This document shows positions 23,642 to 34,006 of a stretch of DNA of 64,000 nt, piece by piece (positions within the stretch are counted from its first letter, which is position 1; every line of letters begins with the position of its first letter). The position numbers and the translations under genes were made by a program. The stretch comes from Neospora caninum Liverpool (taxonomy: Eukaryota; Apicomplexa; Conoidasida; Eucoccidiorida; Sarcocystidae). The notes under the pieces are model-generated. The model was not told the origin of the DNA. It searched no databases and worked only from the letters and a program-made list of their open reading frames with translations. The stretch is from assembly GCF_000208865.1 (NCBI RefSeq), contig NC_018398.1, positions 1,612,001-1,676,000 of the forward strand, given 5' to 3'.

Positions 23642-24042
23642 ATGTCGAAGCCTTGCCTGCCGCGTTTGTCGGTTGAGCGCACACGGGTACAGAGACGAAA
23701 CGTCTTGGCTTCGGCACCCGAAGAATATATTGTGGAGAGGAATGAGCCTTACTGTTCGAAAAGTAGTCCTGATGCTCCGTTGGATTTATTGGCCCCGCAG
23801 CCGGCAGCGCTAGGCGGCACGCAACTCGCAATTGTCGGCCGCTCCAGGTGCGCCCACCGCAAGCGGCTAGCTACTTGGCAGAAAACGTGTCCCATCACGC
23901 AAACTGTACGGAATCTGCTTCGTTGCCTCCTGTTGGCCCTCCGAAAACGCAAAATCTGTCTTTGACTTCTATATTGGGGGTGCACCTTAGTCACTGGGCT
24001 GGGTCCGCGCACCACCTTCAGCTGACTGCGTCAAGATCCTAA
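23642..24042 (+). pseudogene. Coding-like segment that changes frame; exon pair or broken gene
   Basis: From an ATG at 23642 a frame reads through a Ser/Pro/Ala-rich sequence (for example EEYIVERNEPYC, then DAPLDLLAPQPAALGGTQLA) to about 23845. Immediately after, in another frame, a similar Pro/Ala/Ser-rich sequence with three Asn-x-Ser/Thr sequons runs to a stop at 24042. There is no room for an intron between them. Either the AG/GT at 23846-23849 is a splice site of only one of the two, or an indel has broken a single frame. No family is recognised and the assignment as pseudogene is only a suggestion. Confidence 0.25.
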
Positions 24043-27000
24043 ATGAGTGGCAAAAAAGGCTTCCTAGCCCTAGCAGGAGCGAAGCCGTCACACGCGAGCA
24101 AGTGACTCTGTCGCCAGTATTATGCAACGAGCTGGCAGAGTAAGAGTGTTAGGATACAGGAGCTCCTAGTTTTGTGGCACTTGTTATGGTTGCTTTCTGC
24201 CGTTTCTCCAACATTGCCGTTCACTTAGGAAGCCATCTGCCTGACAAAGGCGGATGCAAAACTGACGACGACGTCAATCCGTTGCCAAACACTTCGGGGG
24301 GTTGCGGGACGGGCCCGGAAATCAATGTCAAGGCTGTGTTGTTCGTCTCTCACAGCCACGGCGCGTTACACTTGCCTAGAGGCTTTGCGATACCTCCTCT
24401 CGTGACCAACAACTTTAACGAATACAGAACACTTTACCGGGCGCATGTGCTTTGCACATTACCTGAGTGTCACCCCTGCGCCTGAACTAGGTCAAACACA
24501 TCAGGTGTGCGCGTGAACCTCACTAACTCCCGACTCGTGCCGGACCATTCGGGCCGTGCATTACAGGCTCCCAGTGCCGAGTTACTGGCGTCGCAGAATC
24601 GTTGCTATTACAGGTGCTACCAGGCAAGGCCTGCTAAGTAACCATGATTCCGTGGTTCGACTGGCCCTCCGATACATCTCCCTCTGTTCCACACACTTGT
24701 GGGTGAAGATTGTGCTAGAGGGCTGCAGGACTGCGTTCGTCACAACTTGGAGAGAGATATAACATCGTCTACAAAAGGCCCCAGAAGGCCACCTATCGGT
24801 GCTATCACTTTACTACCCTACCTTCGTGCTGTCAGCCAGAGGGCCAGATCACTTCAGTGAAATTGCACAAACTACCCGACCACACGAGCTCGGGGACCCC
24901 GTGCTTGCTAGTCGTTGTGTTGTTGGTGTTTCCTAACAACGCGTTTCGCCGTTTTGTACAACACAGCGGGACAACGCGGATGTAGAGAGGACTTCATCCG
25001 ACGCCGGTGACAACGCTGTCGTCCGCCCGATATACTCGAATACTAAGCTGAACGCATTAAGTGAAGAGATCAACGTCTTTCCTCGATGTACTGTTCTGCT
25101 ATCTTATTATTTTGAGGTACAGAGATGCAAGCCAGATTGCGAGGGGAAGGATGTCTCTATATGAACCTTTATGTTGCAGGAGCAACTGGTGAGCAACAAA
25201 GAGATTCTGGCATCTGCGCTTGAAAGATGACAAATGATAAGTTTGACGGCGACAGGTCCACTAGTAGTGTTTTGCTCATGCGCAGTGTGCGGCCGTGGTT
25301 GAGCTATGGAAGAATAGCAGGAGTTCAGAGCCACAGCAGAATCGGAAAGCCGAGGTTATTTATTTACGCTTGCTAACCTACACAGGGACGTCTCATTGAA
25401 AGTGGCCGCAAGTCCGCAGAACGGATTTTGGGGACATGCAGTAAATTCACTTAATCCGCCGTCTAATTCCCTGCCTGTGATACGAGTGGTGAACAGCACT
25501 CAATGTGGACACGAGTATACGAAAACACAGCAACTCAATCCAGTATTTTGCTTTGCACTACATTTCAACAGGGGCAAGAACCTACACTACCACCACCAGC
25601 TATAGAGAAAACGAAAGACTTCATTCTTGCTGTGTAGCTGTTTGATGAGCAGCTGCTCGGCACACGCAAAGACTATGCCTAAGCCGCCTGCGGGTGTTGC
25701 GCTGCCTCCTCCCACGGCCGTACCGCTTACTGCACAAAACTGAGCGAAGCAGGAAATCTGTCGGCTGCCGATGGCATCGGGGAAGTGCCCAGGTAACGCA
25801 TGGGGGTTCTGCATTTTTTTCGATCCTCGAGTCCGCGGGGTGCGTATGTCCTCGGCCAGTCTCATCATTCTCCTATAATGGAGACTCCCAGCACCGCAGA
25901 TGCAGGACACAGTTGGATGAAACACATAAATACTGCGTGGGGGTGGTGTTAGTATCGTCTACATTCCGGTAGTAAACTAGCACACTGTGATCGGTACAGT
26001 ACAAGGAACTGCAGCTTGAGGCTGCAGAAGTTGTCGTCCTGGTTCAGTCACATGCCATCGTTGATACAGCGGAATGGCGCCTCCGCAGGGAAGTTATAGC
26101 TGCGCGTGGATGCATGTCTTCACGACACATCACAATGAACCCTTTTCAAATGGTTGCTGAATGCATGTGGTGCGTACCCATTGCAGAAAGGCCAGTTGCG
26201 TTCCCTTGTGTCAGGATGTTCTCAGGATGGTAGATACCTGCTCGAAAACCGAGAACTGAAACACGACACACTCGACCTCTTGTTCCATCAGTTTTGCCTT
26301 GTGCCTAGAAGAGCGCTCGTAAGATGTTCTCTCTTTCTTTCGACATGCCATTGCGCGTTGTACTCGTTTGATCTCGGCACGCTGAAAAAATCACTGGACG
26401 AAGGTGGAGGGATAGCTTGCCGCAATGATGAACGGTGACTGCTCTACAAGGCCTCGCCCACAACGAAGGGGGACGACTTCGCTGTGGTGGGGGAGCGGAC
26501 ACGTCAGCTGCGAGAGGGGGTCCATTTCTGCGGTGCTCGGCTAGGATCCTGTCTTCTGGTTTTTGGCTTTCGCTTGGGATGCTTTGCTGCGTACGGAGGA
26601 TTTGGTACCTGAAGTCTTCCTGCACGTCAATGAAAAAGTCAGAATCGGGGGAGTTGTGGGAGCTTACCGACGTCAACAACTAGGCCAGTGACAGTTCTTT
26701 GCGCGTCGCTAGGAGATCCTCCTTCTTGGTCCGATAGTAGTCCTGTATGCGTGACGCACCTTTGTGTCAGGTAAGTGGGAGACGTGTATCCCAAAATAAG
26801 GGACACATCTACCATTTCAGCGGGGTTTTCATGCTTCGCCTACCAAACTCAAAACACGTTGTTGATTTCCCGATGCTCCTCATGAACGGCTGTTCCTGTT
26901 GTACCCGGAATTATTGCCGCCGGCAGCTATAGTTTGATGACGTACCACCACCAGAGGCAGCAACATCCTCCAGGGCCTATATATTCGCGCATTGAAACGC

Positions 27001-27882
27001 GCAGGCCGAGTTCCATACATGTGGCTTCCCTTGTGGCTAACCAGTCTATGTTTAAAATACTTCCTCGTTTTTTGTTCTGGTACAGGTAGCTTTGCGTTTG
27101 GATGTACAGTAAGATTCTGGTTTGTCCTCTTCCGTTTAAACAGGAACGATTTCTCTGGCATCTAGTCCCTGATGAATGGGGAGGAGATGCACAGGTTGCA
27201 CATGCTTCACCACCAGGTCAGCACTATGAAGACGGGCAGCGATCCTAGACCTGTGAGTACGGGTAAGAACCATGAATGTATTTGAAATCATTTGATGTGC
27301 AATGAGCACAAAGTTATTATCGCGGAGCCCGTTGTGGGCAGAACAACCCCGGAACCCTGTCTGGTGGTCTGCCGACAGTCCGGCCGATTCGTCGTTAAAC
27401 GGCACATGGTCGCTGTGATTACCGAACGTGCTTAAACTACTAGGGTGGTTTCCGTGTCACTGCTCCATTTCAGTATAGGAGTTACCACGGTAATGCCACT
27501 TCTTGCTTCATAACCTTTCGAACGGGATTCAGCACCACAAAGACGAGGTCTGTTTTGCTGCGCTCGTGTAGGACAGCCGCATCCTAGAGTTTAGATGATC
27601 GGGATTCGCGGCGAGGCGTCGTGGTGCGTACAGAGGATTCATTTACCGATTACCTGGTGTCGATGCTATGCTTAGACAAGTCAGTGCAGCCCTGGATCGT
27701 CGTGCGTAATTTTTGTTCTCTTCAAACTTCACGACACAAACCTAGTGTTTGAGTTACCCATGGATAGACTACACGTGTCAAAGCGAAGGCGTGTGCTGTG
27801 ATGGCATCGCGTGCCTGAGTGCGGGGGGTGTGCACAATTGCTTCCTATGCGCACCGACATATGTGCACATGCTCTTATGCAG
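24043..27882. other. No resolved gene
   Basis: Several frames are open for 80-125 codons, sometimes in three frames at once (for example 26305-26683 on both strands), so openness is not informative. Possible small exons include 24570-24617 (plus strand, flanked by CAG and CAG/GTGC). A minus-strand stretch at 27405-27136 is also coding-like. None has homology. Confidence 0.3.
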
Positions 27883-28127
27883 GAAGTGACCAGCAGAAAT
27901 GCTGCTGCAGCTGCTGCGCCAAGGAACGTGGAGAAGCAGCATGTCGGGAATCCGGTGGCTCTGCAACATATGAACGTCAAGGTTGTGAACCACCAGTAGC
28001 CCCAGATAGGGCAGACGACCCGTATACAGCAATGCTACGCCATCAAGGGAGAACAAGCGCTCCGCGCGTGGGTGCGTATTGCCCACTTACAGCATACATG
28101 TCGCAGCATCCCAGGGGGCATGCATAA
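27883..28127 (+). CDS. Possible C-terminal exon with a CCCSCC cluster
   Basis: After a plausible acceptor (TTATGCAG ending at 27882) a frame of about 81 codons runs to TAA at 28125-28127. It opens with QQKCCCSCCAKERGE, a compact cysteine cluster such as might be palmitoylated or bind metal, followed by a Pro/Ala/Arg-rich tail. The upstream exon is not identified and another frame is also open here, so this is a weak call. Confidence 0.28.
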
Positions 28128-28723
28128 AAAAGTATATATATTGCTTTGCTGCTCTTTCTAAAAATGACAGAAGGTGTTCGTAGGTATTACTCTGGGTCGT
28201 CAACAATGATTGTGTGAACAGCTTCCTCTCCATCCTGATACCTCACTGATTTCTTGTCCCACGCGCAAAATTTTCCTGTTGTTCCATCACTACGACCGTG
28301 ACCGAGCACAAGCAGGCAGTGGTGCTGCATAAATGGCGGAAAGCTGTGTCCATCAGAAGCAAACCGTAGATGTACGCACACCCACGAGCAGAAGCTACAT
28401 TTGTCTTAGGCACACTCTTGTCTGACATCGCTTTCTCAGATTGCGTTCTGTGTGTATCTCAGGAGGCTGCCCATTTGCTGGTATGGTCGCGACAGGCGTC
28501 TGCCCCGTCACGGGCAAACGGGCTGAAGCACTTCAGTAATTTCCATTCCCTTTGCTTCTGGGTGTTGTCGAGGACCCACTGCCTTGGTCACACTGCTTCA
28601 CGGACACCCCGTCTCAGGTGTAGTGCTTCAGCTGCGCGTGAAGAAAAGGTAGTCTGAGCCTGTTGATGGAAGACGTTTCTCTGAACCTTCACACACATCT
28701 TGCTGCAACCGGTCTCCGTCCAG

Positions 28724-29451
28724 GAGAACATCGAACAAATTCTCCATGGCTCAATGAACAAACTTGTCGCAGCTCAATGCTTGCGACGGCAGTAGGTGCA
28801 ATGACTGCAGCATTTGGTGCAGCCATCACCATTATAGCTTATGGGCCACGCTTGTGGAAAGCGAAGACGACGCGATTTGTGAACAGGTGTGCGCGGAACG
28901 AAAGGAAAGAACATCACTTAAACCGTAAACCCTAAGCGTCGGTGTGGAATTGATATGCGTATGATGCATGAGGCGTGTTTTTTTCCAAACGTCTCTTGTT
29001 GCGGTAGTGTATTGATGCTAACTTGCCGGAGAGACAAGAACCAAACGTGCTTCGATTGGTCACCGTCACGATTTTAGCAGCCCCCCCATACGGTGAAGAC
29101 CCGTGCTTCGATTGGTCACCGTCAAGATTTTAGTAGTACCCCCATACGGTGGAAGACCTGTTCACATAGGAAAGTATCTGCTGGTTGCCGTCATTAACAA
29201 GCACTATGGTACGTCAAGTATCTATTTCGAAACAACCAATTCTGACTGTCGGAAGCCGGCGAATCAGTTCCGACTCTTTTTTGCCCCAAGAGCCTCCTCA
29301 CGTCTGCAGGACACCTAAACGCGTGTTAGGGAAAAGGCTCTGCTGCCGTTGTGCTCGTAAACGGAAGAGGCACAGGTTCTCTTCCGACACTTCGCTCTCA
29401 AGCTCCGTTCTGCAGACTAGCATGCAGGCAGCCTCATGTCGACTAAGTTGA
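28724..29451 (+). CDS. Possible exons of a single-pass membrane protein
   Basis: A segment at 28724-28886, bordered by CCAG and AACAG/GTGTGC, encodes a 20-residue hydrophobic span (SMLATAVGAMTAAFGAAITI) preceded by a polar region and followed by basic residues. A second open stretch ends at TGA 29449-29451 and contains LCCRCARKRKRHRF, a basic cysteine-containing sequence typical of a cytosolic tail. Junction phases between the two and towards upstream exons could not be established. No family is recognised. Confidence 0.28.
29046..29158. repeat. 56-bp imperfect tandem duplication (two copies)
   Basis: Units 29046-29101 and 29102-29158 start with the same 23 bases (CGTGCTTCGATTGGTCACCG and on). 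They differ at only a handful of positions, plus one inserted G. The repeat lies between the possible membrane-protein exons. Confidence 0.9.
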
Positions 29452-30249
29452 CACTCTTACTTCTTGATCGTAAACAGCACAAGAGCGCACCACCAGAGAC
29501 CCCGTGACGTGGGATGAAGGGGACCTCTGCTAGTAGTAGTGGACTGGAAACACTTTTCGCTCCAGGGTCGACGTCTTTACGACGGAGCAATTTTGAAAAG
29601 ATCGAAACGTGATCATGCGACAGCTTCAACGGATATCTTTGCTGAACGGACCTGGTTCCAATCGGAAACCTATTTTTTTTCAAGGGGAAACGACACTGCG
29701 ATACTCGGACAACCACCGCAGCAGACGAAGTGAGATATCGCACAGGGGACTTACGCCGACTACTCGCAGAGAACGCAGAAAACATCAAAAGAAAGGAAAC
29801 GCCTCGCGTGCTTCCGATGCAAACAAAACTCTGCTGTTACTGACCAAAGGCAGCAATCCATTCGCCGGCAAACTGGATAACTGATAACGCGCCCTTTTCT
29901 TCTGTCCCGCACTTAATGAATCGAGTATTTTCCCTAGATCAAGGAAGTCAGATCTTTTACCATGCGCGCTTTCCGTCTGCATTTTAGTTTCTCCTCTCCT
30001 ATCCCCGCACGTGAACATCCACGTGAACGTCAGAGAACTTCGGCCAGTACCCTGGTGAGAAACCGTGAATGTGGTCACGATGAACCTTTCAGCTCTCCAC
30101 AATGCGCTTCTCATAAACTGCAGCACACAAAAATAGCAGTACGCACATTAATTTGGAACTAACATACCATCCCAACGAGACTTGAAAAGTATCCACCTTA
30201 TCACGCCCCAACAAAATCATCAGTGCCCCTTCGCTCGCAAAAAGTCCGT
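29452..30249. other. No gene seen
   Basis: Open stretches on both strands without homology. It is probably the 3' flank of the minus-strand RPB10 gene. Confidence 0.4.
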
Positions 30250-31201
30250 TCAGCTATTTAATTCAACGGAAGAAACACAGATTGGTAGCAAAGGAGAAAA
30301 AAGACCTCCACAGCATTCATCTCTCATTTTCGAAACAAGTCGTGTACTCGTTCTCCTTTCTTTGACTGACAATCGGAAGTGGGAAACCACGTCAAGCATG
30401 TCTGCGGATCTCAGTGCCCACTCTCGCAACGCCCCAAAGACGGAACGACTGTAACTAGACACGGGACAAAAAACTTCTTCAGGACTCTGCTGACGTAACT
30501 CGCTATTTTGCTGTGACCTACTGTTATACGCCAGCAGCTTGTCAATGAGATCTGCGTGCGTCAACAGCATGCGGCGGCAGCAATACCGGTCTAACCCAAG
30601 AAGATCCAGCGCCTCTCTGCACAACAGAAACATGAAGCGGTCTTTTACAATGAGACCAAAAAGAGAAGTTGTCTTGTTTGACCTTCAAAGCAAAATGGAC
30701 CGTCACTGAGAAACGGAGGCGAACACCCAGTAAAACGCATTAATGGATGCCTGCCGTGGATAGGGTACGCAAAAAACTCAGCCTAACGGGGCTGTAACAG
30801 ACATGAATGGCAAGGTAAATGTATATCCTGGGCACGTCGCTGAATCGATGAACGCTGTGCGCGAAGCCATCACTTGAGGAAATACACAGCAAAGGAATGC
30901 TGTAATTCCTTAGATACATAGCAGCCTGAACTCACTTCATGGAGTTACAAACAAATAATGCCTCTCGGAGCAAACCCTGAGCAGCCCCAACGGGTGTCAG
31001 GACATCGCATTACTCAGTCCGGTGCGGTAAAATATCGGCAACCGTACACGTCAACCAGTGCATGTCTGAAGCGGTACGCGTTTGGCCGCATGAACTTCAC
31101 ACTTACCCCTCTGGTCTGTCTTCGTCTATCATATCGATCCACTTCTCCCACAGGTGCGCGATCACCTTTCCACAGGTGAAGCACCGAATAGGGATTATCA
31201 T
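30250..31201 (-). CDS. RPB10: RNA polymerase I/II/III shared subunit RPB10 (RPABC5)
   Basis: Exon 1 (31201-31107) begins [20 protein letters not shown] and ends at a GTAAGT donor. Exon 2 from 30616 continues in phase with [20 protein letters not shown] and then [11 protein letters not shown]. This is the complete RPB10 fold: the CFTCG and YCCRRM cysteine pairs bind one zinc ion, and the sequence is nearly collinear with the roughly 67-70 residue yeast and human proteins. RPB10 is an assembly and scaffold subunit common to all three nuclear RNA polymerases. The core ends at about 30520, yet the frame stays open for another 89 codons to a stop at 30250. Either the protein has an unusual C-terminal tail or a last intron starts soon after LLAYN (a weak AG/GTCACA is present). 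The start is the conserved MIIP methionine. The gene diverges from RPS27. Confidence 0.93.
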
Positions 31202-31944
31202 TCTGGTTAGAAAAAAAGGCTGACGAACAACTGACACTAGTTCCACCAGAAATGGCTGGTCAGGAAAATGAATGAACAACTGCGGCCCCGTGAAACGCAG
31301 AAATTCTTCCACTTGGAACACAGGCGCATCACTTCAAAACAAATCCCTGTTGTTTCCTGCCTCTAGGGCCAGCTTTGCCTCGTTCTCGCAGAGAACGCGA
31401 TGGACAAACGTCGCAGTTCGAGCAGATGAGGCAGGGGATTGAGCGTTACGAAGACTAACTTTATTGTTCTTCTGCTGGTTGGGATGCCTTGCGAGACTGT
31501 GACAACACGGAGAAACGGCCGCCGAGCAGCGGCATGATACTGCTATGAAGATGGTTCTCCTGTCCGGAAGGTGACGTCACGTCTGGTGTCTGAAAGAAGA
31601 AGGAGGGATTCAGGGGGAAAGATCAGGACTCAAAGCTTCCGTCAACAACGTTCGCGTCACTAACTATATCTGCGTCAAGGTGATGCCAAAGGAAAAAAAG
31701 GGAGAACCGCCTCGTTTTGTCAACGCGTGAATGGGGACTCCACCGTCTACACGGTGACGGAACGGAGTTCGCATCCTCGATTCTCCTATCCGTCCTTCTC
31801 TTCACAGGACTCGCGGGTCTTGGCAGTTACGCAAAGCGAACAGACAATCCTCCGAGAAAAGGTGTGCTGGAGCAAAGTGCTCACCTTCCCTGCTTTTACA
31901 CGCGGAATTTACGAGAGCCGCTGTTCGTCTTGGTGCCTCGTGTA

Positions 31945-32129
31945 TGCATGCAAGGAGACGGAACGAATGCTGCCGCGCAGCCGCGCACGCGTATTCCCAG
32001 AAAATCGAAAATGACTAGTACTGCCTTGTTTCATGCATGCCGTTGCATGCGGGAACAGTACCCGCTGTTGTTACGGGCGGGGACGTGAACGAGGGATAAA
32101 CGTGCGGCATGCTCATATAATAAGCCGAA
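31945..32129. promoter_or_regulatory. TGCATGC cluster and TRP-1-like element in the RPB10/RPS27 divergent promoter
   Basis: TGCATGC occurs at 31945-31951, 32034-32040 and 32044-32050, the last as TGCATGCG. On the minus strand 32128-32120 reads TCGGCTTAT followed by TATATG-like sequence. Toxoplasma ribosomal-protein promoters are known for two elements, one of form (T/C)GCATGC(G/A) and one beginning TCGGCTTATATTCGG. The position 220-400 bases before the RPS27 ATG fits a promoter, possibly also serving RPB10. Function here is inferred from motif identity. Confidence 0.6.
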
Positions 32130-32350
32130 CAGGGCGAATCCCCATCTTCGCGGAGGGCGGCGGGTAAACCACCTTTTTCGGCCTGTATGCCTAATTTGTG
32201 GGCGGCGGTGACGATACATACGCGCAGCCCCAGACCTATCAGCCCGACGTTTCCACCTTTTTCTCTGTCCTTCCTCTCTTTCTTTGTGCCTAGATCTTTA
32301 AACGTTCATGCCCCTCTAATCGTGTGCTGACTTCGTTTTTCATCAAAAAA

Positions 32351-34006
32351 ATGGAGATTGATTTGCTTAACCCCGACCCCAAGGTCGAGGCAACCAAGCA
32401 TAAGCTGAAACGGCTTATTCCCAACCCAAACTCCTTCTTCATGGATGTCAAATGCCCTGGCTGCCTTCAAATCACGACCGTTTTCTCACATGCTCAGACC
32501 GTTGTCCTCTGCGGCAGGTAAGAAGTCTATTTCCAGGGAGATCTTCAAGAAAACCTTGCATTTTGATGCTTCGTATCGTGGACAAGTCCAGAGACAGTGG
32601 GCGCAAATCTTTCGCAAAACGGCTTCTCGCTCCCCACTCTGGCCCCGCTCCCGCGAAATTTTCGTTTGTGGGGGTCGTGCATATAGGAGGAAATTCGCTC
32701 TGAGGTGACAATACGTTGGACGGAAATGCATTTACACCTTTTTGTTTGTCCCGGGCGTTTTCTGTGGGGTCATGTGTACTGTCTGTGCGGCGCCCGAGTC
32801 TCCGCTTGGCAACGCTGGAGGGCCGCCCTCACCGCCAACGCCGATGCCTGGAATTTTCTCCACTTGCGTCGTGGTGTTTCTTCTCTGGAAGCAGCCACGA
32901 ATAGCACTTTTCAATTGGCCTGAACGTGGAAGCAGGCAATGTTTGGATTCGGCTGCGGCACGGGGGAATTTCGTAGTGTTCCCCGATGCGCCAGCATGGA
33001 GGCAAATGCATTGCGAGGATGTGGACGACTGCGCTGCAGCTACAGCGGCGTTTGCGCACGGACAACGCAACAAAGCGTTCTCGCTTGTTTCGACCTAGGC
33101 ACTTTGGCTCTCAACTCTTCGTGCCCATTGGTTTGGGTTGCCGGCGGCTTTCAATAGGGGGTGCTATTCTGTTGGCCATCTTCCCTCGTGCGCAATGTTT
33201 CGCGTGTTGCATCAGGCCCGTGCGAATTTCATTGCTGCATAAAAGGCGGCGCTACACTGTCAATATGTTCCGGATACCCTCAAACAAGACTCCATGTCTA
33301 TTCGGGTGATAATAACGTGATGATCCGTATTCACACTGCTCCCTCGTTGACGTGGAAATGCCCAGCAGCTGATTAGTGTCGGCCCCGTCAAGGACGCACA
33401 ATCACTCGCGCAAGGGTGTTTGGTCTTTTCCGGCCTACCTTTCTTGGCAGATTTGCCTGAGTGTAGACCGGTTGAATAAAGGTGCCTGAATACGGGGCCC
33501 GACACTGACAGCGGCGCCCCGAGATGAGGCGTCGTTAACGGTGTATTTCCGCATGCCCGATTGTTATTGGTCGTTACAGTGTTTTTGTGTGAACATCCTT
33601 GATTGGAAGAGGCGGATGCTTTATTCGTAGTTATATGCACACAAGCTGCGCAGGATATAGCGTAATGAAGAGCTACTATGGCCACGTTGGCTATGACGCA
33701 TTTATGCGCACCCTCGTGCACAATTTCTAGCATTTTTCCTCTGGACTAGACCACATAACAATGTGTTGTTTTGTATTAACCGACGACAAGTCCTCTGCCT
33801 GGTCGTTGAATATGGCATTGGCGCCTGTGCGTGGCACTCCCCTTATGTCGCTTTCCAGACGGATTTTTTGTCGAAGATCGATTATTCAGCCCTCTCCTGA
33901 CGAGTGTGTGGCGTTTGCGTGCAGCTGCAACATCATGCTCTGCCAGCCGACCGGAGGCAAGTGCAAGTTGACTGAGGGCTGCTCATTCCGCAAGAAGGTG
34001 GAGTAG
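32351..34006 (+). CDS. RPS27: 40S ribosomal protein S27 (eS27)
   Basis: Exon 1 (32351-32517) begins [20 protein letters not shown] and contains the family block [10 protein letters not shown] followed by [14 protein letters not shown]. Exon 2 (33925-34006) joins in phase to give [20 protein letters not shown] and ends SFRKKVE with TAG. The product is 82 residues against 84 in human. The four zinc-ribbon cysteines (CPGC and CGSC) are intact, the second pair being created across the splice site. eS27 is a small-subunit protein of cytosolic ribosomes. A pyrimidine tract ending CCTAG at about 32295 suggests an intron in the 5' UTR. The intron of about 1.4 kb is long relative to the gene and contains only chance open frames. 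Confidence 0.97.
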
